Below are positions 51,501-61,755 of a stretch of DNA of 64,000 bases, piece by piece. The position numbers and the translations under genes are program-made. Origin of the DNA: Sphingobacteriales bacterium. GTDB lineage: Bacteria; Bacteroidota; Bacteroidia; Chitinophagales; UBA2359. Within the stretch, counting starts at the first letter, position 1; every line of letters begins with the position of its first letter. The notes under the pieces are model-generated. The model was not told the DNA's origin. It ran no database searches and was given only the letters and a program-made list of their open reading frames with translations. The stretch spans positions 62,001 to 126,000 of the forward strand of contig JADJTE010000015.1 in the NCBI GenBank assembly GCA_016711295.1, written 5' to 3'.

Positions 51501-52954
51501 GGCAGGCAAGCTATATAATGCCGTCTCGCCGCCGCACACTACTGCTGGTCCTGTAATCGTAGCCGTGTTGCTCAACAAAGGTACGGCTACGGTGGTTGTA
51601 TTGTTGCATACCACGCTGTCACAATTGCTTATACTCAGCGAAATACTGCCTTGCGGTGCGTCGCCCCACACTACGGCAACGGTATTGGCATTGCTGGGTC
51701 CAATAATAGTTGCGCCGTCTATTGCCCACTGATAATTGCCGCATACGGCACTTGTGGCATAGGTAACGGTATCGCCCGGACATTGGAGGGATATACAAGT
51801 AATGTCGGGAACTATGCCTTCTGAAATAGTAAAAGTGCTTTGCATGGTGTCTGTACTATAACAACCCTGCGCTATGAGCGTAACGGTATAAGTTCCCGCG
51901 TTGGGATAGGTATGTATTGGGTTGGGCAAGTCTGATTCATTGTCAATTGCCGTTGGGTCGCCAAAATTCCACGATAAGCTGATGTTTTCGGTGCCATTGG
52001 CGGCAAATTGTACAGCTTGGTTGGTACAAGCGGCAAGGGCGGCACCCGAACCTACCGACGTGCTAAAATCGGCATTGCCTAATACCTCTAACTCTACTTC
52101 GCCAACCACAAGGGTGGTGTCACAGGTATTACCATTGGGTAAAAGGTCGGAAGCTATCAACATATAAGTCCCTGGGCAAAGCCCTTGAACGACCATTCCT
52201 GGCTGAATTTCGATAGTATCTTCCCCTGTTAAATAGTAATGGACAGAATAAGAAAAATCATAATCATATATCGGATAATTATCGAAATAAGGAATGGCTA
52301 TAGACCCATTGCACATACCACAAGTAGCTGCTTGCGCTGTCGCATCGGGAATGGGTGCGCCTACTGTTGTGCAAAATACATGGGGCGGTCCGCAATCTGG
52401 CATTGGTGTAGCGGTTACGCAGTACTGCCCGGTGCCAAATTGTAAAGCCCCGATGTCGTAGCACCGTTGTTCCACAGATATTGATCGTAGATATTGACTG
52501 AACCCATAACGGGGTTGTCGATAAATGCCCAACCGTCATTAGCTCCGCAAGCACTAGGGGGGAATGTGCTTATAGAGGTAGCAGTAGATACATAAGGTAT
52601 TGTCACCACTTGCGTAGTATAGCACCAGCCTCCGGGCAAATGTGCTCCGATATGATACGTTGCTCCCGGGCTAAGGTTTTCTATACAAAAAGTAGTTTCT
52701 GACGAAATAGCTACATTATTCACAGATGCCCAGCTGACTCTCCACAAATAATGATAGATGTCTGACCAGCCGCCCGATACAGTAGCACAAATAGTGGCTC
52801 TGCTGTAACAGTTGGTGTAGGTGTAATCGACCGAAAGCACAAGCGGGTTACTACCGCAGGGCTGCGCTTGTGTTTGTTGTGTGTTATTACCTATTAGCAC
52901 AGACCCGAATGCGATTAATAGGCTTAGGTGGTAGTGTTTCAAAAGATTTTTCAT
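45508..52954 (-). CDS. Giant secreted adhesin-like protein with PKD/Ig-like, Fn3 repeats and T9SS type B (gliding-associated) C-terminus
   Basis: About 2,480 codons with the start at 52954 (signal MKNLLKHYHLSLLIAFGSVLIG). Many PKD and Ig-like domains (SLSWNFGDP, YTWNFGDGSPTV, WEWDFGDGFSS, AYHWAFGDG) are followed by Fn3-type domains, of which nearly four are almost identical 89-residue tandem copies (TENSITFAWTAIDGAQGYTI). The end is the gliding-motility-associated domain (MPNAFSPNGDGINDLFKV...GVYVYHVLATFEDG), a T9SS type B signal. Breaks occur near 52437 (one G lost) and near 46575, where comparison with the neighbouring tandem copies shows one base missing (266 versus 267 bp spacing). Probably a surface or released adhesin. 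Confidence 0.88.
46405..47440. repeat. Tandem 267-bp Fn3-encoding repeat, about 3.9 copies
   Basis: Equivalent positions recur at 46441, 46707, 46974 and 47241. Copies are almost identical at DNA level, while flanking Fn3 units are clearly diverged. Recent expansion or conversion, likely variable in copy number. Confidence 0.9.
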
Positions 52955-52955
52955 A

Positions 52956-53209
52956 TAGGAAATAGCGTTAGATAATTGAAATATTAGTTCAAGAACTCCC
53001 CCTAACCCTCTCAAATATTTGGAATTTATACAAGATATAATTTACTGATTATCAATAATTTACGATGAATCACAAAAAATATTTAATGTGTTTTTTTTAA
53101 AGTGATGTAAACATATTACATCAGTAACATCTAATAGACACAAGCCGAGAATACCGTAGACATGAAAATCGTGTAAGGTAAGTGGATAAAACTTAAAAAC
53201 CAAACCACT
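52956..53209. repeat. Direct repeat, ~255 bp, copy 1
   Basis: Roughly 90% identical to 54287-54542. It begins one base upstream of the adhesin ATG (minus strand), so it is that gene's leader or promoter region. Confidence 0.8.
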
Positions 53210-53336
53210 GAGTATTTAGCTTAAATTTGAGCTTTTTGAGAACAAAAAAGGGCAAAAGCACATTGAAACTGTCTGTGCAAAATACTCATTCAAGTGCCCT
53301 GCCCTCTCTGCGAGGGTACAAAAGTAAAAAAAGCGG

Positions 53337-53449
53337 GTAACTATTTAGGGTATAGGGTTTTGGGTATGGGGTAATGAGCAATACTCATCTAATAATGCCT
53401 GACATCGCTGCATATTAGATTAGTTCCTCCTACAAGGCTAAATAGTTAC
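53337..53449. repeat. Inverted-terminal-repeat element, family A, copy 2 (complete, 113 bp)
   Basis: Ends are the perfect inverted pair GTAACTATTTAG/CTAAATAGTTAC. The core contains the shared words GGGTATAGGGTTTTGGGTAT and CTAATAATGCCTGACATCGC. Confidence 0.85.
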
Positions 53450-53753
53450 TATGTTTTTACCAGAAACAAGTTCAGCCTCCTCCTAAAAACGGGGCATACA
53501 TCTTAAATCACTACCAAATTTAATAGTAATAAAACACAAAGATAAGGTAAATAATCAATAAATAGCAACAGTATCAGGACAAACGCATTAAAATTATAAT
53601 AATATTACATATCTTATAAATAAAAAATTAGACTGCATTTTTTAGTTTGACTATTTACAAAAAATAAATTCTGTTTTTTGCTGATAAACAATAAATTAAG
53701 CATAATAATCTACTGGACTGATTTTTTAGTTTTGAGTAAAAAATTAGAAACCA

Positions 53754-53858
53754 CTAATAGAAAGACCGTTTTCTGAGCCTTTTCGGGGCGACATGCTAAT
53801 AGAAAATAAAGACGGCATAGCAACAAAAGCCCCGTAGGGGTGCATTTTAATAAAAAAA
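53754..53858. repeat. Family B composite repeat, left part
   Basis: Carries GCCCCGTAGGGG and matches the left part of 44842-45060. Part of it also matches the reverse complement of 61358-61450. Confidence 0.7.
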
Positions 53859-54016
53859 ACAGCAATTTCCGCTATTAAAATTTAACAATTCGTATTCTAC
53901 TAATAGCAAGCGAGTTATAAAATCGTAAATTTTTTATTACAATTTTATTAATAAAATCAAATCGTTCATTCTCAACATATTATATAACGTAAATTATTTA
54001 AAGCGGAAATTGCTGT
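53859..54016. repeat. 158-bp element with 15-bp perfect terminal inverted repeats, inserted in family B repeat
   Basis: ACAGCAATTTCCGCT (53859-53873) pairs exactly with AGCGGAAATTGCTGT (54002-54016). At 44940 the two flanks are directly joined by an A-run, so this is an insertion compared with an empty paralogous site. A-runs on both sides may be the target duplication. Confidence 0.75.
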
Positions 54017-54122
54017 AAAAAAAATACCAATAAGCACAAATTAACTTTGTATTACAAAGAAATTTTAATTAAAAAACAATCTTCTTTCATATTGATTTCT
54101 TGCCCAAACCCTCAAATAATAC
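54017..54122. repeat. Family B composite repeat, right part
   Basis: Matches 44950-45060, including TTAACTTTGTATTACAAAG and the T-rich tail ending CTCAAATAAT. Confidence 0.7.
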
Positions 54123-54286
54123 TTAGATGCCTCTATCAACTCCCACAATAGCTACAAAGATAATGAGTAATTAAGCATAGGATTTTGTATCTTTGCAGCG
54201 TTTTTCTCAATCCGACTAATGTTCTAACAGAAAAGTTTTGATTATTAATTTTGCCTATCATGTATCCATTTCCAAGCGTTAGTACT

Positions 54287-54542
54287 TAGGAAATAACATT
54301 AGGTAATTGAGATATTAGTTCAAGAACTCCCCCTAATCCCCTCAAAGAGGGGGAATTTATGCAAGATATAATTTACTGATTATCAATAATTTACGATGAA
54401 TCACAAAAAACATTTAATGTGTTTTTTTTTAAAGTGACGTAACCATATTACATCGGTAACATCTAATAGACACAAGCCTGAGCATACCGTAGGCATGAAA
54501 CTCGTGTAGGGTAAGTGTGTAAAACTTAAAAATCGAACCACT
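54287..54542. repeat. Direct repeat, ~255 bp, copy 2
   Basis: Partner of 52956-53209. It ends 17 bp before the icd start codon, so it forms the icd leader. Confidence 0.8.
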
Positions 54543-54559
54543 AATTTTTCTATTTATTT

Positions 54560-56040
54560 ATGTCTGTTCCACGTATTGCCGTTGCTTATGGCGATGGTAT
54601 TGGTCCTGAAATCATGACCGCCACCTTAGAAATTTTGACTGCCGCTGGTGCTCAACTTGCCTACGACACTATCGAAGTAGGCGAGAAAGTCTATCGGCAG
54701 GGTATTTTGACGGGCATAGCCCCCGAATCTTGGGAAATATTGCAGCGCAACCGCATTTTCTTGAAAGCCCCTATTACCACTCCCCAAGGCGGCGGTTTTA
54801 ATAGCCTCAACGTCACGATTCGCAAAACCTTGGGTTTGTTTGCCAATGTACGCCCCTGCAAATCCTATGCGCCCTATGTCGCCTCCCATTTTCCGAAACT
54901 CGATTTGGTTATCGTGCGCGAGAATGAAGAGGATTTATATGCGGGTATCGAACACCAACAAACGACCGAAGTGGTGCAATGCCTCAAATTGGTATCGCGC
55001 CCAGGTTGCGAAAATATTATCCGATATGCCTTTGAATATGCCCGCGCCAACAACCGCAAGGAAGTGACGTGCATGACCAAAGACAATATAATGAAACTAA
55101 CCGACGGTTTGTTTCACCGTATCTTCGACGAGATAGCCCAAGAATATCCCGATATAAGCACACGCCACTTAATTATCGATATTGGTTCTGCATTGTTGGC
55201 AGACCGACCCGAAAACTTTGAGGTCATCGTTACCCTCAACCTATATGGCGATATTATATCGACATAGCCGCCGAAGTAGCGGGTTCGGTCGGTTTGGGTG
55301 GTTCTGCCAATATAGGGCGCGACTTTGCGATGTTCGAAGCCATACACGGCTCGGCACCCGATATTGCGGGCAAGGGCATTGCCAATCCGTCGGGTCTGCT
55401 CAACGGAGCATGTATGATGTTAGTGCATTTAGGACAAAACGCCGTTGCTGAAAAAATCCAAAACGCGTGGCTCAAAACCTTAGAAGACGGCATACATACA
55501 GGCGACCTCTATAATGCCGAACACAGCAAACAGCGCGTAGGCACAGCCGCGTTTGCCCAAGCTATTATTGAGCGTTTGGGGCAGAAACCCGTGCTATTGC
55601 GCCCTGTCGAATTGGGCAACGGCAAACCAATTGTGGTAAAAGAACCCGAACGGCTACGAGCAGAAAAACAACTCATCGGCGTAGATGTATTTATAGATTG
55701 GAACGATGCTAACCGCAATCCCGACATATTGGGATATGCTTTGAGCACGATGAATACCGCCGAACTAAAATTGAAACTGATTACCAATCGCGGTGTGCGC
55801 GTATATCCCGAAGGGCAAGCAGGTACGTTTTGTTCTGACCATTGGCGATGCCGCTTTGTATCGGAAAAATCGGTATTTGACCCCAAAAGTGAAATGATGA
55901 TAGAAACCGTACCCATACAACAAAAACACGTATATCGCCTGCTAAAAAAACTATATAACGCAGGTTTCGATTGTATTCAGACCGAAAACCTATACCTCAT
56001 CAACGGCAAACGCGCCTACTCGTTGGGGCAAGGCGAATAA
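54560..56040 (+). CDS. icd: NADP-dependent isocitrate dehydrogenase (frame-interrupted)
   Basis: Oxidative decarboxylation of isocitrate to 2-oxoglutarate in the TCA cycle. About 493 codons, the longer Thermus-like form with a ~150-residue C-terminal extension. N-terminus IAVAYGDGIGPEIMTATLEIL; substrate-binding region FNSLNVTIRKTLGLFANVRPCKS; metal/cofactor region NLYGDIISDIAAE and GLGGSANIGRDFAMFEAIHGSAPDIAGKGIANPSG (in pieces). One G is missing near 55262, breaking the frame inside NLYGDIISD. It competes with AceA for isocitrate. No clear promoter is seen in the repeat immediately upstream. Confidence 0.92.
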
Positions 56041-56044
56041 ATTA

Positions 56045-57004
56045 ATGACCGAACAAGTTCTACCGCCACCCCAACCGCCTTTATGGTCGTCGGTTGGGCA
56101 ACTCTCAGGGCACTCTGCTGCCATTTATGCCTTGGCTGCTGGTGAGGTGCCCTTGTCGTTGTATAGTGCCGACGGCAACGGTTGAGTGGTTTATTGGGCA
56201 GACCTACTCCGCAACGAAGGTCTCGCCTTAGCACAACTGCCCAGTTCCGTGTTTAGCCTATATCCTCTGAATACATCGCACCTATTAGCAGCGGGGACTA
56301 TGCAGGGCATTTTATACGGTATTGATTTAGATAGAAAACACAAATTACAAACTTTACAATTGGGCGGAGCGGTACTCAGCCTCGCCGAATGGCAAGAAAA
56401 TCTGTTGGCGGCTTGCGGCAATGGTCATCTATACGTCATCAAACCCGATACTTGGCAAATCTTACATACCCTAAGCATATCGGGCAAAGCTATACGCCAA
56501 ATCGCTCTACAACCCCAGCAAACCTTAGCTGCTTTGGCGTGTAGCGATGGACAAATTTACTTGCTCGATATAGACAATTGGACTATCCGACAAACCTTGT
56601 CGTTTCATACTCAATCGGTATTCTCGGTTTGTTTTAGCCCCGACGGGCAATACTTATTATCGGGCGGGCGCGATGCACAAATGGCAATTTGGCAAGCCAA
56701 TCCAACAGACCCATTTCTATGGACGCTTCACCATGTCATTCCTGCACACCTCAGCACCATCAATCATATAACATATAGCCCTCGACAACCCTATTTTGCC
56801 ACTGCCAGCCGCGACAAATCTTTTAAGATATGGCATAGCGAGCAGTTCGTACTACAAAAAGTGTTAAGCCCCGACAAAGCACATATCGCCGCCCACCGAC
56901 ATTCGGTCAATCGATTATTGTGGCTACCCGATAGCGACTATTTGGTGTCGGGCGGCGACGATAAACAATTGTTGATAGGGCAATTATTGCCACGTCCGCA
57001 GTAA
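56045..57004 (+). CDS. WD40-repeat protein with in-frame TGA
   Basis: Start ATG 56045, five bases after the icd stop. WD40-type blades: SGHSAAIYALAAG, LYSADGNG, GILYGIDLDRKHKLQTLQLGG, AALACSDGQIYLLDIDNWTIRQTL, VFSVCFSPDGQYLLSGGRDAQMAIWQ, FATASRDKSFKIWH, LVSGGDDKQLLIGQL. TGA at 56183-56185 interrupts the first blade where the pattern SxDGxx(W)VVYW expects a tryptophan (TGG). Without the stop the frame is continuous, ~319 codons, one seven-blade propeller. Either a point mutation, a base error, or a start at the GTG 56186 giving an incomplete propeller. Probably a cytoplasmic scaffold of unknown partners. Confidence 0.78.
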
Positions 57005-57115
57005 TTTTGTTCTTGCCCTCCCAAAAACCTATTACTGCAATCTGGAATATGGAAATTTAGCATAATATTATGGTCGCTTTCTCGCCACCAAACACCACAA
57101 CAATACGTTTTTTCA

Positions 57116-58350
57116 ATGCACCGCCCCTTAGCCTTAGCCGTTGTAGCTGCCTTGCGGCAAATTTTTGGACAGCAACGCGCCGCCGAGCCTATCGTCGCCC
57201 AAACCCTAAGCAGCAACCCGCGCTGGGGCGCACGCGACCGCCGATTTATTGCCGAAGCCATTTATGACATAGTGCGCCACCCCTATTTGCCCCAAATCGC
57301 CGACTTAGCCTATTTTCCGCACCATTGGACAGACGAGCAAGCCCTTAGCAATTATTGGCAGCATGGCAAATCTTGCGCGAGCAAGCCCTACCCGATTGGA
57401 CAGAATTTGCCGACATAGACCCCGACCAAGTGAAGAAAAGCTATACCCAAGCCCAACAACAACGCAGCACACGCCATGTATTGCCGCTTTGGTTAGACCA
57501 ATTTGCCGCCCAAGCCCTTGGCGACGAACTATGGACCCGCGAATTAGCCAATTTAGACCAAATAGCACCCGTATTTGTGCGCGTCAATAGGCTGAAAGCT
57601 ACCTCGCGTCAAGTAATAGAATCGCTGGCAAAAAACGACATCAAGGCGCAAAGCCTCGCCTCGCTACCCGATGCATTGCACATTACAGAACGCAAAAATA
57701 TAGCCGCAAGCAATGCCTACCGCAAAGGCTGGATAGAAATACAAGATGCAGGCTCGCAGCAAATAGCTCCTTTCTGTGGGGTGCAAGCGGGCATGACTGT
57801 CATAGATGCCTGTGCAGGTGCAGGCGGAAAGACCCTACATTTAGCTGCTTTGATGCAAAATAAAGGCACCATAGTAGCAATGGATACCGACCGACATAAA
57901 TTGGAAGTATTAGAACAACGCGCTCAGCGTGCAGGCATCAGCATCATCAGAACGCGGCATCTGAAAAATCCAAAAATCATAGAACGATACCAATTCTCTG
58001 CCGACCGGCTCTTGCTCGATGTGCCTTGTACGGGATTAGGCACGCTACGCCGCCATCCCGACCTAAAATGGCAATTGTCGCCCGACCGTATTGCTCAAAT
58101 TCTAACTTTGCAAGCCGACATCTTGGCGCGATATAGCACTATGCTACACCCCGAAGGGCAACTTATTTATGCCACTTGTAGTATTTTGCCCGCCGAAAAC
58201 GAAGCGCAAATTGCCCATTTCCTGCAAAAAAACACCGAACAAAGCCCCAATAACGACCTATTTACCCTACTACAACAGCAACACATAAGCCCCGCACAAA
58301 CGGGTTTTGACGGATTTTATATGGCAAAACTACGCAGGACACAACTATGA
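57116..58350 (+). CDS. RsmB/NOP-family RNA (cytosine-5) methyltransferase (frame-interrupted)
   Basis: SAM-dependent methyltransferase of the Sun/RsmB group. It has an N-terminal RNA-binding NusB-like part (ALRQIFGQQRAAEPIVAQTL...RDRRFIAEAIYDIVRH) and the catalytic domain: DAGSQQIAPF, SAM motif DACAGAGGKTLHLAALM, motif IV DVPCTGLGTLRRHPD and motif VI ATCSILPAENE, whose cysteines act in catalysis. One base is missing near 57360; bridging reads NYWQAWQILREQALPDW. About 412 codons. It overlaps the helicase gene by 4 bp (ATGA), so the two are translationally coupled. Confidence 0.88.
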
Positions 58351-59649
58351 TTCTCGATATAAACCCCGATTTTCAACGCGCATTAGACGCATTAGAAAAT
58401 ACCAACAAACACGTATTCATCACTGGACGCGCGGGAACAGGCAAGTCCACGCTACTGCGCCATTTTAGGACCATCAGCCAAAAAAAAATGGTCGTTTTGG
58501 CTCCTACGGGCTTGGCAGCAATACAAGTGCGCGGACAAACGATACATTCGTTTTTTAAACTTCCACCTCACCCCATCAGCCGAGACCATATACATCGCCT
58601 AAAAGATAGGCGCATCTATGAAGAATTAGAACTCATCGTGATAGATGAAATTTCGATGGTACGCGCCGATGTACTCGATGCCATTGACTATTTTATGCGC
58701 ATTAACGGCAAACAACGCAGCCTGCCCTTTGGCGGCGTGCAAATGGTATTTATCGGCGATTTGTTCCAACTGCCGCCTGTCATCTCGTCTGAGGTAGAAA
58801 AACAATTATTCTCTTTTCTGTACGATACGCCTTACTTTTTTAGCGCCCAAGCATTATATAAAGCCGAAATCACTTACATAGAACTGACCCGCATTTATCG
58901 CCAAACCGACCGCCATTTTTTAGACATCTTAGAGGCTATCCGTACCAAAAATATAGAAGACGAAGTATTGCGCCATATCAATGGGCTATGCCTGAAACCC
59001 GCCTTTAAACCATCAAGCGAACAGCCCTATATTACCCTAACCGCTACCAACTATACTGCCGACAACCTGAACCGACTTGAATTGGGGCGTATCGAAAACC
59101 CACTTTTTTCGTTCAAAGGCGAAACTACGGGTGAATTTAATCGACAAAAGCACACGCTACCCAACGACGAAATAATTAACTTAAAAGAAGGGGCACAAGT
59201 GATGTTTGTTCGCAACGACCAATGGTATAGGTGGGTCAATGGGCACCATAGGGCGCGTACACTATATCGACCAACAATCGGTTTGCGTAGCCATAGAAAG
59301 CGGTAACGGCGAGGTGGTGCATAAAATAGAGCCTGCTACGTGGGAAATAGTGCGTTATACTTATAATGACAGCGAGCGAAAAATCGAAACCGAGATAATC
59401 GGTACTTTCAACCAATTGCCCATCAAATTAGCTTGGGCTATCACTATTCACAAGAGCCAAGGGCAAACCTTCGAGCGCGTTATTATAGATATGGGGCAGG
59501 GTGCGTTTGCGCCAGGGCAAACCTACGTAGCATTTAGCCGCTGCACGCAGCTCAAAACCCTTGTACTGCGCCGACCGCTGCGCTATACCGACATTATCAT
59601 CGACGAGCGCATTGTCAATTTTTCGAAAAAGGTGGGTGTTTATCAATAA
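58347..59649 (+). CDS. PIF1-like / RecD-type DNA helicase (frame-interrupted)
   Basis: ATP-dependent 5'-3' helicase of the bacterial PIF1 group. Walker A GRAGTGKST (residues 27-35), TGLAAIQVRGQTIHSFF, Walker B VIDEISMVRADVLDAID, QMVFIGDLFQLPPV, and C-terminal motifs KLAWAITIHKSQGQTFERVIID and TYVAFSRCTQLKTLVL. One extra G near 59240 breaks the frame at VNGTIGRVHYID. About 434 codons. Coupled to the upstream methyltransferase by a start-stop overlap. Confidence 0.88.
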
Positions 59650-59741
59650 TTGCTATTCCAAAGGGCAGCCTATCAATATGTTGTGTTTTTTACCAATATG
59701 ATTTAAACAATTTGGGCATATCCCGCTACTGAAAGCTATCA

Positions 59742-60317
59742 CTAACACAACAACTTTTCGTATAGCATACCTTCTATGAGTTGCAGCAGATGCAGCGGTT
59801 TATATTGCCGCCAAGCGATATGGTCATATTTTTCGCTGATGTGGATATAATAATGTAGGTTAGCTGCTTGCATTTCTTGCCTCACATGTGGGCGTAAGTT
59901 CAGAGCCACTACCCAACCATCGGCATCGGCGGCTTCTTCGTACCATTCTTGGTAATAGCAATCGTCGGAATAATGAAAATTGAGGATATTTTCGCCGATA
60001 AGCAAAAATTTGCTAATGCCTTGTGCCACCATACGGTCGACGACGCGGCGTTTGAGCAACATAATATCGTTTGCTAAACAGTCGTTCCATTCACCTAATA
60101 GCTCTATAATAGCAAAATCCTGCTTATAATTAGCATACAATATCTTAATATATAGTGTTTCTGACCCAATACTGTCCCATTGTGGGTGAATATAATAATT
60201 ATATACTTTCTTATCAAATTCAAATTCACTATATGTTCGTCTATAAAATGGCGACAATTTATCTTCGTCGGCTATATAATAATCGCGCCATCTGAAAAAG
60301 GGTTCTATGGTGTGCAT
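59742..60317 (-). CDS. Conserved hypothetical protein
   Basis: About 191 aa with the start chosen at 60317 (MHTIEPFFRWRDYYIADEDKLSPF), overlapping the end of the epimerase gene by 13 bp. It has no signal peptide, membrane segment or recognised motif. It is rich in Tyr and Asp (FHYSDDCYYQEWYEEAADADGW). The overlap with mce and shared strand suggest co-transcription. I do not know its function. Confidence 0.65.
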   Translation of the reverse strand: MHTIEPFFRWRDYYIADEDKLSPFYRRTYSEFEFDKKVYNYYIHPQWDSIGSETLYIKILYANYKQDFAIIELLGEWNDCLANDIMLLKRRVVDRMVAQGISKFLLIGENILNFHYSDDCYYQEWYEEAADADGWVVALNLRPHVRQEMQAANLHYYIHISEKYDHIAWRQYKPLHLLQLIEGMLYEKLLC

Positions 60318-60718
60318 ATTTCTTGGCATAGCTCGACCAATACGCCGCCGCAGGTTTTGGGGTGCAAAAAGCAGACCCATTTGTTATCCGCACCGCGTTT
60401 GGGCTGTTCGTTTAATAGTTTAAATCCTTCGTTGGCATAATATTGCATAGCGGCTTTAATGTCGGCAACATCATAGGCAATATGATGTATGCCCTCGCCG
60501 CGTTGTTCTATAAATCGGGCAATGGCACTTTGGGCTGCGGTAGCTTGTAGCAGTTCTATTTTGGTGTCGCCCACTTTAAAAAACGACGTGATGACGTGTT
60601 CGCTCTCTACCATCTCGGTTTTGTAGGGAGTTACACCCAATAAAGTGGTGTATAGGGCATTGGCAGCCGCCAAGTCGCGAACTGCTATACCGATGTGCTC
60701 TATTTTAGAAAGTATCAT
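60305..60718 (-). CDS. mce: Methylmalonyl-CoA epimerase
   Basis: VOC-fold metalloenzyme interconverting (R)- and (S)-methylmalonyl-CoA, used in propionate metabolism. 137 aa, normal. Metal ligands are visible in HIGIAV, HIAYDVADI and VLVELCQE, with the substrate region FFKVGDTKIELLQ. Upstream by 11 bp is a MmcQ/YjbR gene, downstream an unknown protein; no mutase gene is present here. Frame intact. Confidence 0.93.
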   Translation of the reverse strand: MILSKIEHIGIAVRDLAAANALYTTLLGVTPYKTEMVESEHVITSFFKVGDTKIELLQATAAQSAIARFIEQRGEGIHHIAYDVADIKAAMQYYANEGFKLLNEQPKRGADNKWVCFLHPKTCGGVLVELCQEICTP

Positions 60719-60729
60719 GGGTTTAAGGC

Positions 60730-61125
60730 TTATTCTTCCTTTTTAAAAAGAGCGGCTGTATAGCCCTCTAAGAACAAATACAACTGTTCCGATTTTTTGA
60801 GTCTCAACGCAACAAGGTCGTAGGAATGGTCTATTAGTTCAGTCACTAAACTATCGGGCAAGGAGCCATCGACGATAACACTATTCCAATGCTTTTTGTT
60901 CATGTGATATGCACCTGTAATGATACCCTCGTACTGGGCGCGTAGCTCTATGGCGCGCTCGGGGTCGCATTCGAGGCTTATAGTGAGCGGATGCGCCTCT
61001 AAGGGTATCAGGGCAAACATCTTGTCCATGACCTTAAACACTAAGGTTTCGTCATCGAAAGGCATCAATTCGATGACAGCGAGCTTATTCAGGCAATAAG
61101 AACGCAATTGTTCTACATCAAGCAT
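60730..61125 (-). CDS. MmcQ/YjbR family protein
   Basis: 131 aa. Family pattern: LRSYCLNKLAVIELMPFDDETLVFKV, FALIPLE, SLECDPERAIELRAQYEGIITGAYHMNKKHWNSVIVDG, LIDHSYDLVALRL. The fold is a double-wing type sometimes called DNA-binding, but its function is unproven. First gene of the mce cluster, with a family A element 32 bp upstream of its start. Confidence 0.9.
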   Translation of the reverse strand: MLDVEQLRSYCLNKLAVIELMPFDDETLVFKVMDKMFALIPLEAHPLTISLECDPERAIELRAQYEGIITGAYHMNKKHWNSVIVDGSLPDSLVTELIDHSYDLVALRLKKSEQLYLFLEGYTAALFKKEE

Positions 61126-61157
61126 ACTGTATAATATAAATTTTATTTAAAAAATTG

Positions 61158-61267
61158 GTAGCTGTTTAGGGTATAGGGTTTTGGGTATGGGGTAATGCGC
61201 AATACTTATCTAATAATGCCTAATATCGCTGCCTATTCGATTAGTTCCCCCTACAAGGCTAAATAGT
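61158..61267. repeat. Inverted-terminal-repeat element, family A, copy 3
   Basis: Starts GTAGCTGTTTAG and ends CTAAATAGT; the core is nearly identical to copy 2. It lies directly upstream of the MmcQ gene (minus strand), within its likely leader. Confidence 0.8.
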
Positions 61268-61273
61268 GGTTTG

Positions 61274-61501
61274 GTTTTTAAGTTTTGAGTAAAAAAATAA
61301 CTTGGACATCTTGCTTGCGCCCTTGCTACAATTTATAACACAGACCGTTAGGATAACACCCCTACGGGGTGCCGTCTTTATTTTCTATTAGGATGTCGCC
61401 CCGAAGGGGCTTAGAAAACGATTATTGTCGGTTTTTCTATTAGTGGTTTCTAATTTTGAGTAAGAAATTAACGGGAACATCTTGCTTGCGCCCTTGCTAC
61501 A
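61274..61501. repeat. Reversed family B repeat flanked by direct repeats
   Basis: 61358-61450 is the reverse complement of most of 53754-53840. It is flanked by two copies of a ~56-bp sequence ending CATCTTGCTTGCGCCCTTGC (61274-61330 and 61446-61501), which looks like a composite unit. Confidence 0.7.
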
Positions 61502-61755
61502 AAGCGGCATTGAGCAAAATTTGTTACCGAAATTTAAAAATCATACCAATAGTGTTCTAACAGAAAAGTTTTTAAGACCATTTTAAAAATGTAAGTAACT
61601 GAATATCAAGTAATTATATTAAAAATTAGTACCTTAATTTTTTTGTCAGAACAATAGTTACAAAAATTATTAACAAAGCAATGGTTAAGCAATATATTCA
61701 TTTTCAAGCGTTTGGACTTAGCGCATAGAATCAGACAGTCAAAACACACTTGAAT

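Larger units (their letters stand above)
52955..54559. other. 1.6 kb gene-free repeat island
   Basis: No coding gene is seen. It holds two ~255-bp direct repeats at its edges, one family A element, the family B composite repeat split by a 158-bp inverted-repeat element, a TATCTTTG (54188-54195), and the word GTTCTAACAGAAAAGTTTT (54222), which recurs near 61554. Confidence 0.7.
61126..61755. other. Repeat-rich intergenic region
   Basis: 630 bp without a supported gene. It holds family A copy 3, then two direct 27-bp-plus repeats around a reversed family B copy, and a GTTCTAACAGAAAAGTTTT word near 61554 shared with 54222. Confidence 0.65.

Noticed and set aside
56183..56185. Reassignment of TGA to tryptophan
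   Set aside because: Several genes end at TGA (for example 20588-21724 and 5516-6478) and tryptophan is regularly TGG, including in the same gene.
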